The position numbers were made by a program, and so were the translations under genes. 64,000 nt of DNA from Lotus japonicus. Lineage: Eukaryota; Streptophyta; Magnoliopsida; Fabales; Fabaceae. The notes under the pieces were generated by a model that saw only the letters and a list, made by a program, of their open reading frames with translations, ran no database searches and was not told the origin of the DNA. The stretch spans positions 85,266,292 to 85,330,291 of the forward strand of contig NC_080043.1 of the NCBI RefSeq assembly GCF_012489685.1, written 5' to 3'. Shown here in pieces: positions 46,601-58,718 of this stretch (positions within the stretch are counted from its first letter, which is position 1; every line of letters begins with the position of its first letter).

Positions 46601-49600
46601 TATCATCTTCCTGAGAAGACGAAAAGGGAAACAAATTAAAAATATAATATACACAAGCACTATGACAAGATCAAACATGTCCAGGAAGTCATAAATTCCT
46701 TAAAATGCAATCAAGATAAAACAAAATTTCCATGTATCAGCAGCAAGAAATAAGACAACTTGAAATTCAAGCAAACTTCAATTGATTTCTCCATGTTGCA
46801 TTTAATAAAGAAAAAAGATGGTAGAATTTCCATAAAATATTTCCCTGAAGACTCTTGTTCAAGTACGTTTATAGTTGCAATCTATATCACAGGTTTACGT
46901 TTTTATGAAAAGAACAGACAGTAAAAGAAATTATCTTCGTATTTATACATGAGTGAAGAACAGCTGAACAGGCAATTTGACTTCATTCAAATATGTTTCC
47001 AATTGCAATCCAAATCTGATAATTCATTTCAAATTAATGGCTATTTAGTTTTTCGATAAGAACAGGAGAAGTGGAAAAACAGGTAATTTGATGTTAAATA
47101 GTCCAAAGAAAAGATGTAAGATGCATAATGGGGACTATTGTAGAGATGACTAATTTCTTATGAAGTTTTCACAAGCATGAATGACTGGTAGAACCCCTAT
47201 TTGTTCATGATACCACAGTACAATAGAAGTATGAAACACATTGCAATCCCCATATCAGAAGTACATGGATGAATAAAGCAAATCACTCAACCTGCTTTGC
47301 ATATAAAGAAAGAAGCAGGTTATGAACTCCAGGATCTTCATTATGCAATCTATGAACACAATATTCAAGATACTTAATGACTTCATGCGTCTCATTCCTG
47401 CGTTTAAAAACAACTGATATCAATAAAATTTAAATTCCAAAACGCAAATATATACAGTCCTGAGAGGGAGAGAGAGACAGAGAGAACAAGACTGAAAAAT
47501 AAATAAATAGACTGATAAACTCATCTCTTTCTGAAACATTTAAAGATTGAAAATGCAAATATGATGAATAAGTAGTACTTTGCATGAGGTTCACTTGAAT
47601 AACGCATCATTGCAGGAATCAGTTTCCTTGGATTCAGATTCTTTGTAGTCATCCATGACTCCACAGTTTCGTATGCATCAAGAGTAATAAGGTCTGGAGC
47701 AAACTTATACTGCATAGGACAGTCAATAATATTCATTACTTAAATTTATCCAAAAAGATTGAAAGGCTTCAGTCCCAAACAAAAGTAATAGCTGAAAAAG
47801 GTCAAGAAGACTGCGATAGAATAGAAGCATAGAGATTATATCAGGCCCAAAGTCCTAGAGGTTGAACCATACCTGAAGGTCTACAGGCACAGAAGGTTTC
47901 TGAAGCACTTCCAGTGCTCTTTTGGCTTCTCCTTGCTGAATAAAAAATGCACAAAAACAGAAAAAATGAACAATACAAACCAGTATCAGACAATATATTT
48001 CAATAAAGTAACAGACATATGAAAATGAAAGTCTTCAGTTAACCACAAGGGAAATCAGTGGATGCAGAGCACCTGAATGTAATGGTGAACTACAATCTCA
48101 AACTGCCCTTTTAAGCTGGCAAAATATACCAGCTCTTCAACCCTCCCGTAACTGTTGAAAATTGCAAAAGCATAATTATATTAGATTAAATCACTGTAAA
48201 ATAAACTTTAGCCAATTTTATAAAATACAAAGAAATATCCAAGAAGAAAATTAAAAGAATAACATTTGACAACTTATATATTGATGAGTACAAAAGATTT
48301 TGTGTTAATGTAAATTTTCATGACCATAATGAACATGAGACAAACTCCCAATCCAATTATAGATTTTGCGAGAAATTTATCCAACAAAAGATACAAAATT
48401 ACTTTTGATTGACATCAGTGTCAATAGCACAGAAGAAACTAACATCTTAACTTTTTATTCATTAAACATAACAACTTCAGTAAAATGACACCAAATATCA
48501 TTGTACTTCCTTCCTGTGATTTCTCTCGCAAGTGTTTCTTCATTTTGTTACTCCCAGAAATATCCAACCTCCTAAAAGAATATGACTAACACATCAATGT
48601 GACGAACAAAATTAAATAAGTATAACTGCAGCACCAACTCAACACAGGAGGCTGGAGTCGTCGCCATTGCATCAAGATAACTAATAATCTACATATTAAC
48701 ACTCAACCTGGCCAGCTTAAATCCTTGTAGGAAAAAAGGGTGTCATCATTTTAATACTCTCAAAATACTACAAACTAATCAAATTGTTTAACAAACATGG
48801 AACTGGACCTCTAGTGTGCTTCCAAAGCATATCCTTTATCTTTCCTACATCTCTTTGTTGAGTTGAATTGTAGTGGAGTTATGCAGTTTTATTTTTTAGA
48901 GAAGAAATGAGGGAACAGGAAGAATAAAAAAAATGAATTATTATTATGGTTTCATTAGATACAGAAAGACTAAACACTAATCCTAGACTGAAAATCCTAA
49001 TCAGAAACAAATCATGAAATATAAAGAGATATGGAAACAAATCCTAAAAGATAATCTTAAGATACTATAAGATTAATACATTACAAGATATTTTTCATAT
49101 AATATAACAAATTGTAAATTAAATAACTTGTAGTTCAAGAGAGTTTCATACATAAACTACCAGAACTACAAAAAAAAAAAGCAGGTATGCAACAAATATT
49201 AATGTTCCAACCAGAAACAACATGCCGCAGACACATCAAGTCTCAACTACTACCTTTCTAAAAGTTTCATTGTAGTTGCTTCATCCAATACATCCTTGCT
49301 GTCACTAAGAAAGGCACGAAACTCTTGAATAATTGATTGGTACTCTGAATTGCTATTCTCCAAAGCAGAGTCATCTTCCAAAAGCAGTCGATTTACCTAA
49401 AGATCAACATATGAAACTCAAATTAATGTGCATGCGAAAAATAACTCATAACATACAACTGATGTAGTAATTCAATTTTCTTTGTGAGGAAAAAATTAGG
49501 TATTTTCTTTGTGAGGGAAAAATTAATCAACATGATTCTTATTATGAAACATATTCTCTCTTTGGATCAAAAGGAAGACATTTTCACTGAGGCCTTCTCC

Positions 49601-52600
49601 TCTTCTAGATTCACTTGTCTAAGAGACAAACTGAATGTGGTTGACAAATTTTTACTTGTCTCCCCACCTTCTGTTTGAGGGGGTATTTTAATGAATATTA
49701 TAGTTATTATGTTAAGCATTCACTTGTAATAGTTAGCTGTGCCAGCTGTGCACGGTTAGCATTCAGTTAGTTGTTGTTCTGCTAGGAGTTAGTTGTTAAC
49801 AGGACAGTTAGCTTGCTTCCCAAGCTTCTGCTCTTATATAAGAGAGTTTCCTCTTGTAACTCGGATGGAGATTTCTGAAAACAATTTACTTTCTATTCTC
49901 TGTTCATTCTTCTTCATTTCTGTTCTTACTTTCAACAGACTGAGCCTGATGTAAGCTAGGTATAGGCCCCTACGAATGGTCAGACCAATTTCTATCCCCA
50001 TCACCAACATTACCCCTTTTTCAACAATAAAAAACCAAAGCACTAATCAGTATTATTTACAACTAAATATCAAGCGCCATGACTTAGTCATTTCACTGTG
50101 ATGGTAAAAAGGTTCTCTTTTTTTAACAATAAGAAGTTTTGATTTATCTACTATAACATACTTAGAACCGTTCAGAATGATGTGAGTGTATAAACCTTTC
50201 ATGCAACATGTACAAGGGAAAAAAGAAGTTACAGAAAAATCGATAATAAAATAGAAGGTTTCAGGACTCAGTGGTTCATAGAAAAAAGAGATAGCGGAAT
50301 AAAATTGGGAACTATTTTTTTCTTCCAAGTGTCAGGCAAGTAGTAGAACCTTGTCCAAGTATAATTCAGTTGTCCAGGTGGATATCATTGTTATCTGGCA
50401 TTTATCACCTTTTTCTAAATTATCAAGCTTGCGCAATAAGAAAGTTCTCAAAGCATCCTGCAAATGAAAAGAGAAACCAGTGAATTGGTATATGAATTTA
50501 ATCAGGAATTTTGAAAACAATATCAAGAATAAACTAATTCAAATCAGTTTGCACATGCCCACATAATAAAGCAATGTCAGTAAAGATTAAATGTGCATAA
50601 GAAATACAATGACATCATGTATTTTATTATTATTATTATTATTATCAAGTTTAACACCCAATAGTTTTGTTAGATGGAAAAGAAGGTTGAACTAGAGCAG
50701 TAGCTGTAGTGTATACTAAAGAAAGCATGAATGTAAAAATAAATTTAAAAAAAAAACAAATTACAACATAAACTCTTCCAGAAATACACACAACGACAAA
50801 TACTACAGCCATATAATCCTTATTTGAGGAAAATAAAAGGGCTATCTCTTTAGCTTCTTCAGTTTCATACAGATCAAAATGGTAGGATCAGAATTAGGAA
50901 TAAGAGAGAAAGAGGAAGAAGAAGAGGAAACAGAGAGAGAGAGAGAGAAGAGAGATACAGGGGAATGAGAGATTCATTATCATCAATCAACATAATTTCT
51001 ACAAGTGTATGCTGGTCCTAAAGCATGTGTATCACAACACCAGTGACATGAAAAGTACCTGTTCGCCAGCACTTATGAACTTCAAAGTGACCTCCTCGAA
51101 TGATAAAATATAATTGATCTGCAAATCATATTCCTGTCAGTTCATTCTTTTGTATGGCAAAAAAAAATCATGAGTATTACTATTTACTACTTGAAAGCAT
51201 GATAGGCACAAGGCTTCAGCACAATAGGCTCGCTAGTCGCTACTCTCAGAAAATTATCAAGATTCATAATTGCCCATTGTCTATAAGTAATTCTACACCT
51301 TTGAAGTTCTAATTTATGAACAGCACATGTATAACATATTCAGAGGCATAGCTTCAGGATGTGATCTTACACAACTGAATAAAGTGTGACACTATTAAAC
51401 TTCCACATAATGATCTCTGCCTGTTAAAAGAAGATTCATTGGGAAAATTCTGGTATAATTGGAGCATTAAAAGTTCATTGTCATGAGGCAAATCCACCAC
51501 TAAATATAACAAGTTAACATCCAAAGGAGCAGCATATTTACATTTTCAGTAACCAAGTGTCACAAAATATTAGTTACTGCATTATTACAACAAACTAAAT
51601 GCATAAAAAATAGTGAACTTAAAAAGACAATTTACTTTGGCATAGAAAGATGCAGCTCTAAAATAATCTTTAGAGGAAAATGCAGCTTCAGCCTGCACCA
51701 CAAAGTATTCCAATCAAACACCAAATTACGACCTTAAGATAAAATAATCCATGAATTTGTACTGTCAGATAAACCATTTCTAAGTCATCAAAAGCAAATT
51801 TAGTAATTAACAGTACCTGCACTAAATATACTTGGTCCCTTTGAAAAGGGTCGCGGCAATTTGCTAAAGCAGCAGCATATTCTTTCATGTTAAGATATAC
51901 TTTCCACATATCTCGACCTTCATCGTTGATAGACACCTACTAAATTAACAAATTCAGCAGCAGCATGGATTACAGCCAAGCTAGTCAGATCCCAAGTAAA
52001 GAAGGCTACAGTAGTCAGCGGGCACAAACCTGAAAGATGGAGTTTTGATCATATGCATAGAATAAACCAGCGGTGGCATCACTACACAATCCAATAATAC
52101 CCTTTGATGCTGAATCTGAAGTTTGATCAAACTGAAGTTCCTCTATGATGTTCTCGCTAATTCTGTTAACAACCTACAATGTTTAAATAATTTAGCAAGC
52201 ATGCATGAACTCTTTAAAACAGAACTTGTGAATGGCACGGGCACAATGAGGGAATCAAAGTTATGATAGATAAGTTCATACACACCTTGACCTTATTCCC
52301 TAAAAGCAACAAGAAATGGAATTCAGACAATGCCATTGAACTTGGTTTAACTGCTTCAGTTCCTTCAGACAACTTGGAGTAGTCCAAAAGAGCTTTGTTT
52401 TCAATAAAATTTTCATTTCCGCTTGCAGAGCTGTCAAGAAATTAATTTTTTTGAAAGAAAGATGAATATTTTCCCAAAAAACAACAATATGGAAGGATTT
52501 CACTGAAAACAACAATAAGAACAATTCATGAAGCACAAATAGCATGTTCTGAATCAACATAAACTGCTGATGAAAAAGATAACAAAGTCAAGTCATTCTC

Positions 52601-54295
52601 TAAATACCTGTTTTGTCCTCCAAAATTTAAGCCACCATGGTAAATACCAGCCCCAGAAAGCCATGCAAAATGTACAGCTCTCCGTTGCTTAATGTAAAAA
52701 TGCAACTCACTGAAAAATAACCAATACAATGAAGTCTTAGAAGAGAAAGGTCATATACACACCACAAATGTGAAAGACAACAAGGGAACTTTCAGCCTCT
52801 AGATCTCTTACGTATTATATTGGAAGTTTTCATGACATAAAACTAGTATTATTTAAAAAAACAAAGAAGGGAGAGAGAGAGACCACTTGCCTGTTTGGTA
52901 TGTCGCCAGGAAGTTCCATGAAATGCACCGTACGATCTAAATAGCTAGAAAAAACCGTCTACATTTGTATAACAAAGAAAAAATTAAACTTTGAAATATA
53001 ATGGGAGAGCATATCAGAAAAGGATAAAGTCCAAGGTTAATCTCTAATAGTGTGGTAGAATAAGACATTATGTTTTATCACAGATACATAATATAACAGG
53101 AATCACCGGTCCATAAATATTATGTTACCAATTTTAACTCTTAATCCAATACTATAACATAAAAGAGAAAAAAAATAAAAACAAGAAATGTTTGACTTAC
53201 TTCTAGCGACCCAAAGCCAGTGAAAGAGTAAAGCCGAGTAGGAGTAACAGCCATTATATAATACCGAGTCCCATTGATTATGCTAGCTGTTTCCATCTGA
53301 ACAGAGAGGACAAGAAGCAGAAATTGAATGCTTATTCACATCTGAGTTGAATTTATGTAAAAATGGGATGAAACCATAGATAACGTCTTCAACAAAGGAA
53401 ACTAAAACGGTAAACAGAAGATATACCTGCAAACCCATAATAGCTTCAGGAAGTTCTGCTAATTCAAAGAGAAACTTGATATACTTTTCCTTCTTGTCCT
53501 TCTCATCCACAGCCAGTTCATGAAGTTGACCATTTTCAGTACCAAGAATGACTTCCTTCGTGGAAACTGCAGTTAAAAAGTAAAATCAGAATCTCAAGCA
53601 GGAACAAATACATGAAGAAAGTCTTTGCTATACATAAATCAGCAAGCGATAATCATCAATCGAAGTGATTAACTAACTACCTTCAGTTATCTGTTGCCGA
53701 TTCCACGCAACAGCATTCACAACAAGACCTTTCAGCTTGCTCAAAACTCGAGGCTTCGTCCATTTGGCATGAGTATAGAAAGTTTCAGCTCCCCCAGGAC
53801 CAACAACAGTGGCAATACAATGACTCCCTCCTGGATCAACAAAAACCCTGTGGATTGACTGGTCCCCCGGACGACCCGCCGAGAGATCAAACTCTGTACA
53901 CCAACAGATAACAACCTATCAGACTCTCACCAGCCCAGTTGAATAAACAGCAGAATATCAAAACACAAGAAAAACTCCAAATTCCAGCATAAGCTAAAGC
54001 AAACCATCATCAACCCCCAAGAACAAAATCATTGACACTCTCTATCTTCATTGACAAATAAAATCACCAATTTAGATACCCAAAAAGCAAAAGTGACTAA
54101 ATATGAGGTATCTATATGAATGGAAACTTCACCATGTGAATCGCCAACCCCAAAATCGTGTCTGATGACCCATCCTCTGCTGGTTCCGATCACAATGACA
54201 TCGTTTCCAGCAGTCATACAGGTGATAACTCCACGCCCCTTTGCAGCATAGCGTTCGAGGAGGTCCACTGTGAACACTTGTCTCCCTTGATCCAT
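43609..54295 (-). CDS. VPS18: Vacuolar protein sorting-associated protein 18, 990 aa, 23 exons
   Basis: Exons in transcript order: 54295-54133, 53893-53681, 53566-53427, 53296-53201, 52958-52891, 52709-52608, 52430-52286, 52173-52030, 51936-51817, 51692-51636, 51118-51059, 50457-50350, 49396-49254, 48151-48073, 47935-47873, 47709-47579, 47397-47292, 46610-46422, 45885-45658, 45161-45006, 44821-44660, 44134-44015, 43788-43609. They sum to 2973 bp in frame. VPS18 is a core subunit of the HOPS and CORVET tethers, which act in fusion at the vacuole and endosomes. The start MDQGRQVFTVDLLERYA is typical of plant VPS18; the N-terminal half is the beta-propeller/Pep3 domain, the middle is alpha-solenoid (clathrin-repeat-like), and the C-terminal RING has C836-C839, C870-H872, H875-C878 and C944-C947. 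Intron 5 uses a GC donor. The total is close to Arabidopsis VPS18. Confidence 0.95.
49501..49937 (+). mobile_element. Copia retrotransposon 3' remnant in VPS18 intron 12
   Basis: A frame at about 49501-49680 ends the copia RNase H domain (FFVREKLI, HILSLDQKEDIFTEAFSSSR, FTCLRDKLNVVD). It is followed by the purine-rich tttgaggggg at 49674-49683 (polypurine tract) and an LTR of about 254 bp ending ..tttcaaca at 49937. The LTR carries a tatataag TATA box near 49836. The 5' part of the element is missing. It is antisense to VPS18. Confidence 0.75.
50624..50646. repeat. (TTA)n microsatellite
   Basis: About seven tandem tta units in VPS18 intron 11. Confidence 0.8.
50930..50949. repeat. (GA)n microsatellite
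   Basis: A gagagagaga run in VPS18 intron 11, within a larger purine-rich patch from about 50905. Confidence 0.75.
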
Positions 54296-54634
54296 CTATC
54301 GATTCCAATTGGAAACATGAAACAACAGGAAATCGGAGAGTGTGGAAAACCCTCGCAAGATGAAACGAAAGCGAAGAATTCAGTGATTTCGATCACGAAA
54401 TTCAGAGGCCGAACAAGAAGAAGGGAAGAGGAGAGAATGAAGTGAACTTGGAAAAATTGGGAGAAGATGATGATGGTGTAGGGATTAAAATTCAAAAACA
54501 AAAAGATATTTTCAGGGACTTAAATTAATATTTGTTATATTTACAGGGACCAAAAACATATTTAAGCCAAAATAAAATCAGAACAGAAGCTATGATGTTC
54601 GGTTTGTGTTGAAAACGTTGTTGGTAATCAAACA
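54296..54634. promoter_or_regulatory. Shared promoter region between VPS18 and the PPR gene
   Basis: The two start codons face away from each other, 339 bp apart, so both 5' UTRs and core promoters must fit here. No clear TATA box is seen for either. A gggacttaaatt/agggaccaaaaa segment at 54513-54553 resembles a short transposon relic. Confidence 0.5.
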
Positions 54635-56879
54635 ATGATGTCGGGTTCAAAGAAACAACTTGGTCTTCTTCGCTTGCACTTCAATTTCCGCTCCCCTCTT
54701 TCAACAACTACTATCAGGTACGCATGCATATATATTGTCTCTTAGAAATTGAAAGAAAATGGCTGATTTTATTCAAGAATCAATGGTTCTTACTGGACCC
54801 AGTGTAGGTGCAGATTGAATGAAATGGAAGAATATAAGATTGCATACTCAGAGCAATTTGAGAGGTTCTGTCACTCTCATATTGTCCTCATTCTCATATT
54901 AACTGACCTATGATTAACCCTACTATCAGCTTGTAACAGCTTGTAACTACTCTAACAGACTATTTTGTTCATTTTCTCTTAACATAGATCCTAACATAAT
55001 GTGTACATGGATCAGGAGGGGAAAAATTCATCAGGTCACCTATCCCCTCCCATTGGATTGAATTCTCACAACCCTCAATTTCTGTCTTGTAATGCCTCAG
55101 GTTACTCCAAAATCATCACCCTAAGGTGTTTATTCTTGCTAATGTGATCAGGGTGTCTATTCTTGCAAATGTGATCCGGGTTGTTTACTCAACTTAATTT
55201 CAACATCAAATAGTAGCCTCGAGTGTTTCTCCTTCTGGAGCTCTCTGCTACCTCTGTCATTTTGTTGTTTGGCTTGACGCTAAGACTCTATGCTATGCTA
55301 CTGTCAGTCTCATGTTGCGCAGAATTATATTCGATCTTGGATAAGGTTATATTGCTCCTCCCATTATTGGTTGAATTCAAGCCTCATCTCATCAAACTTC
55401 CTGTCTCATGAGTGGCTGAATATCTCTGCTTAGATCTTCTCTTGTAACCTTTATATTCTCATGGCATCTTGGACAGGTTGAAGCTTATGCAGCCTTACTG
55501 CCTTCTCCAAAGAGCTTCTCTACCACCCAAGAAAATGCTTAAAGACATGGAACCACCCATAGGCTCTAGCTAAGTGTTCATCAAATGACACCAAATATTC
55601 CTCCAAAGGCCGAATCTGTTTCAACCTTGACAACTATTACTAACAGCCTATAACAACAAGTTCAACAACTAAACATTTTCTCACTCATGTGTACAATTTT
55701 TCTAGTGGCAAATAGCTAAACTCTTTCCTGCTCAATAATCAATTGACTGTGAAATTTCATTTTGGTCTGCATAATGATGACTCTCATTACAATATTGAAC
55801 TGTATCATTAACACCCGAACCAATCACTATCAATCTGACTGTTTTTAACAAGTAAAATTTAATTCACTGGCAGCTCTCAGGAGTTTTCAACAGAGTCATC
55901 TCTTGACAAAGAGAGAGGGACCGATGAAGTCTTGAAGGAATTTCTTGCCACCGTTGAAAATGCTTCAGCATCCCGTCTTAAATACAATTATGCACAGATT
56001 GATAAGATGTGCAAGACTGGAAATCTTGCAGCTGCAAGTCAAATGCTACAAATTCTAAATGATAAGAACATTGTTTCCCCAAATGTGTATAATCTCATAT
56101 TAGTGAATGCAAGTGAAAAGAATGACATTGACCTTTCATGTCAAGCTTTCAAGAAATTGGTGTTGTCTTGTAAATCCCTAAGTGCAGCCTCGTGCCTTAC
56201 GTTTGCGCAGGCTTTCACAAAACTAAATGACTGTGTGGAGCTACTTAGATTCATTAAAGAAGTATCTGAGATAAGTTCAAGCACGCCATCTTTCATAAAC
56301 AAGATCATTTTCGCCTTTGCCAAAAGCGGACAAAAGGATAAGGCCTTGGTGATATTTGATCATCTTAAAAGACACAACTACAGTCTGGACTTGATCACAT
56401 ATAATATTGTTCTAGATATCTTGGGGCGTACGGGCCGTGTGGATGAAATGCTTGAAGTGTTTGCATCCATGAAAGAAGCTGGGTTTGTCCCAGATACTGT
56501 TTCTTACAATACTCTGATAAATGGCTTGCGGAAGGTTGGAAGATTAGATATGTGCTTTGTGTATTTTAAGGAAATGAGAGAAAATGGAATTGAACCAGAT
56601 TTGCTTACATATACTGCATTAATTGAGATTTTTGGCAGATCAGGAAATGTTGAGGAGTCCTTGAAGTGCTTCAAGGAGATGAAACTGAAGGGGATTCTTC
56701 CTTCAACACATATCTATCGATCACTGATACAGAATCTAAACAAAACAGGGAAGGTTGAGTTGGCATCAGAACTTTTGGAGGAGATGAATTCATCATCAAC
56801 TCGTCTATCGGGCCCTGAAGATTTCAAGCCGAAAAGAAGGCAGAGAAAAACTTCTAAAGTGAATGTGAGTTTCAGCTGA
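54635..56879 (+). CDS. Pentatricopeptide repeat (PPR) protein, 362 aa, 2 exons
   Basis: Exon 1 is 54635-54717 (two consecutive ATGs; MMSGSKKQLGLLRLHFNFR, basic and hydroxylated, a plausible organelle-targeting peptide). Exon 2 is 55874-56879. The junction AG|C gives Ser28 and the frame is then open to TGA. P-type PPR repeats are clear at about 166-337, with phrases such as LITYNIVLDILGRTGRVDEM, VSYNTLINGLRKVGRLD and LLTYTALIEIFGRSGNVEES, each about 35 residues; earlier degenerate repeats lie at about 95-165. The C-terminus is basic (KPKRRQRKTSK). PPR proteins bind organellar RNA; no E/DYW or SMR domain is present. The exact target cannot be told. The first exon is inferred from frame and splice sites. 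Confidence 0.85.
54803..54996 (-). repeat. LTR-like remnant in the PPR gene intron
   Basis: On the minus strand this reads from TGTTAGGATCTATG to ..CACCTACA, with a TG..CA layout usual for LTRs. No flanking duplication or internal domain is seen, so the call is tentative. The rest of the intron up to 55873 shows no gene. Confidence 0.35.
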
Positions 56880-57686
56880 CTGTGATCTTCAAGTTCAGAA
56901 GTTTACATTAGTATGCTAAACTCTGCCTCGTCTCTGTTGCAATATAATGTTGCTCTCCATGGTGTTTGAAATGTAAACGTTTGAGACATACAATTGGAGA
57001 ATATAGTATTTGATCAAACAACACTTAGAAGAAATGGAAATAGGAGTATTGGAATTCAGGTTCAAATTAGGATTCATGATGTTGTGAACTCTGTTAATAT
57101 GCCATATATCCAAATCCAAGCACTAATGCAATTTATGTTAATTCCTAGTTCGACATGGTTGTTTCTGGAATAGCAATTGCTATTTATCCTTTAGTGTCTC
57201 TTAGCCGCATCAAATAGAAACCTATGATATATTTAACTTGTTCCTTCTGAAGCAACAAATTTAAGGTTGTGTTTGCAAGAGAAGAAGTAAATGGCCTTTT
57301 TCTTATGGATTTAGTTGAAAGTATGTTCACATTGCATTTAGCACAACACATGGCTAAATTAGTTGAAAATCGGTTGACAAGGATCCAGTTTGAAAGAACT
57401 GGAATGTCTCGTTCTATTTGAAGATAAACTGAAAAAGCCGAGCATTCAATTAGTGGAATTTGCATCTATTTCTTCTTGTGATAAAAAGCATAACCAGCGA
57501 ATTGGTTCACAACCAAATGAATAAGGAGCTGGGAAACAAACTGGAAATAAGACTATATTTAGTTGAAAAAAGCTATCATCGTTAATTAGTCTTGGGTAAA
57601 AAAAAACCATTTGTCATGTAACAATATCAATTTTTTCATTAAGAAGAAAAACAATTTTCAATTAAGAAATTCAAGAATTTATTAGG
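56880..57686. other. Intergenic DNA 3' of the PPR gene
   Basis: The start is probably 3' UTR. No other feature is recognised. Confidence 0.4.
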
Positions 57687-57908
57687 CTAACATTTTTTTT
57701 GGTGAATGGGGAAACAAAACAAAGGCCACAGGGCTAAGACATCCCGGGACAGAAGTGGAACAACTATGTTCGGTGAAACATCAAAACACGTAAAATCACA
57801 CTGTTGAGCAGCTCCGAAACCCGTCATGCAATCCAGACCGTTGGCTTCCCAAGGAATATGACGCAACCTAATGTCCCAACTCCAGGCAAGCAAAAGATGA
57901 ACATCCAT
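57687..57908 (-). pseudogene. RNase H (RVT_3) fragment of a LINE
   Basis: The frame reads LLLAWSWDIRLRHIPWEANG, then GFGAAQQCDFTCFDVSP and LLSRDVLALWPL. This resembles the RNase H-like domain at the end of plant LINE polyproteins (RLRHIxREAN motif). It lies next to a run of A on the minus strand (cattttttttggtg on the + strand at 57690), as for a 5'-truncated LINE insertion. Confidence 0.6.
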
Positions 57909-58718
57909 ACATTGAGTGAGAACTAGGATTATACAATCGAAGTAAATACCGATATTGTTGGAATCAATACTGGTGGAGAATCAATACTAAAAGAAGAATC
58001 AATACTCTTGGAATCGCTACTCTTAGTGGAGAATCAAATCTTACTGTTGATTTCCTGCAAAACTAAAGATGTAAGGATCGATTCTAAAATGGTACTGACT
58101 CTAAGTATAAGAATCAATTCTAAGATGCAACCTGGATTAGAAAAATTGAGGTAACATAATGGTCCACAAAGTACTAGTTTAACTCTCCACACGCATACAT
58201 ACCAGGTAACACTAGCACATTACATGCATGTTTTGTTAGAAGTTAAAACCCGACTTATAAGTCAACAGAACAGTTCTTTCCTGTTACTTTTGCTGCATTA
58301 GAATAGAGATCACGAAACGGACTTAGGAGTTTGGATGGTTTCGTATTTTTATCCAAACACAACGGTTGTCAGTTCATTGAAAATTTGAGCCGCATAAAAG
58401 CTGTCTAACTTGACCAAAAAAAAAAAGCTGTCTAACATTAAGGGAGGAAACCATGATGTCTAGGACAAAATTGACAGAAACAAAGTCCAGTGAACATAAT
58501 TTAAAATAAAACTCCAGATTATATTCCCACGAAATCATAGTGGGATCTTACTTCAAGACCTCAGGGAAACTTTCCTTCCCGTGATGTTCTATTCATATAA
58601 CTTCCCAATCCCCATAATTTAAGTGGCAGTAAGTTGCAACTGCCCCAATAACATTTTGCCCTTCTTTTATGCGAACTGCAACTTTTACAGAGCTTATCAA
58701 TTTGAATGGTTTCATCCT
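57909..58718. other. Intergenic DNA and IMPDH 3' flank
   Basis: No gene recognised. A short duplication agctgtctaac occurs on both sides of an A11 run at about 58398-58436. Confidence 0.4.

Noticed and set aside
54158..54445. Plus-strand frame over the VPS18 start
   Set aside because: It is the reverse of VPS18 exon 1 and its 5' UTR and has no family features.
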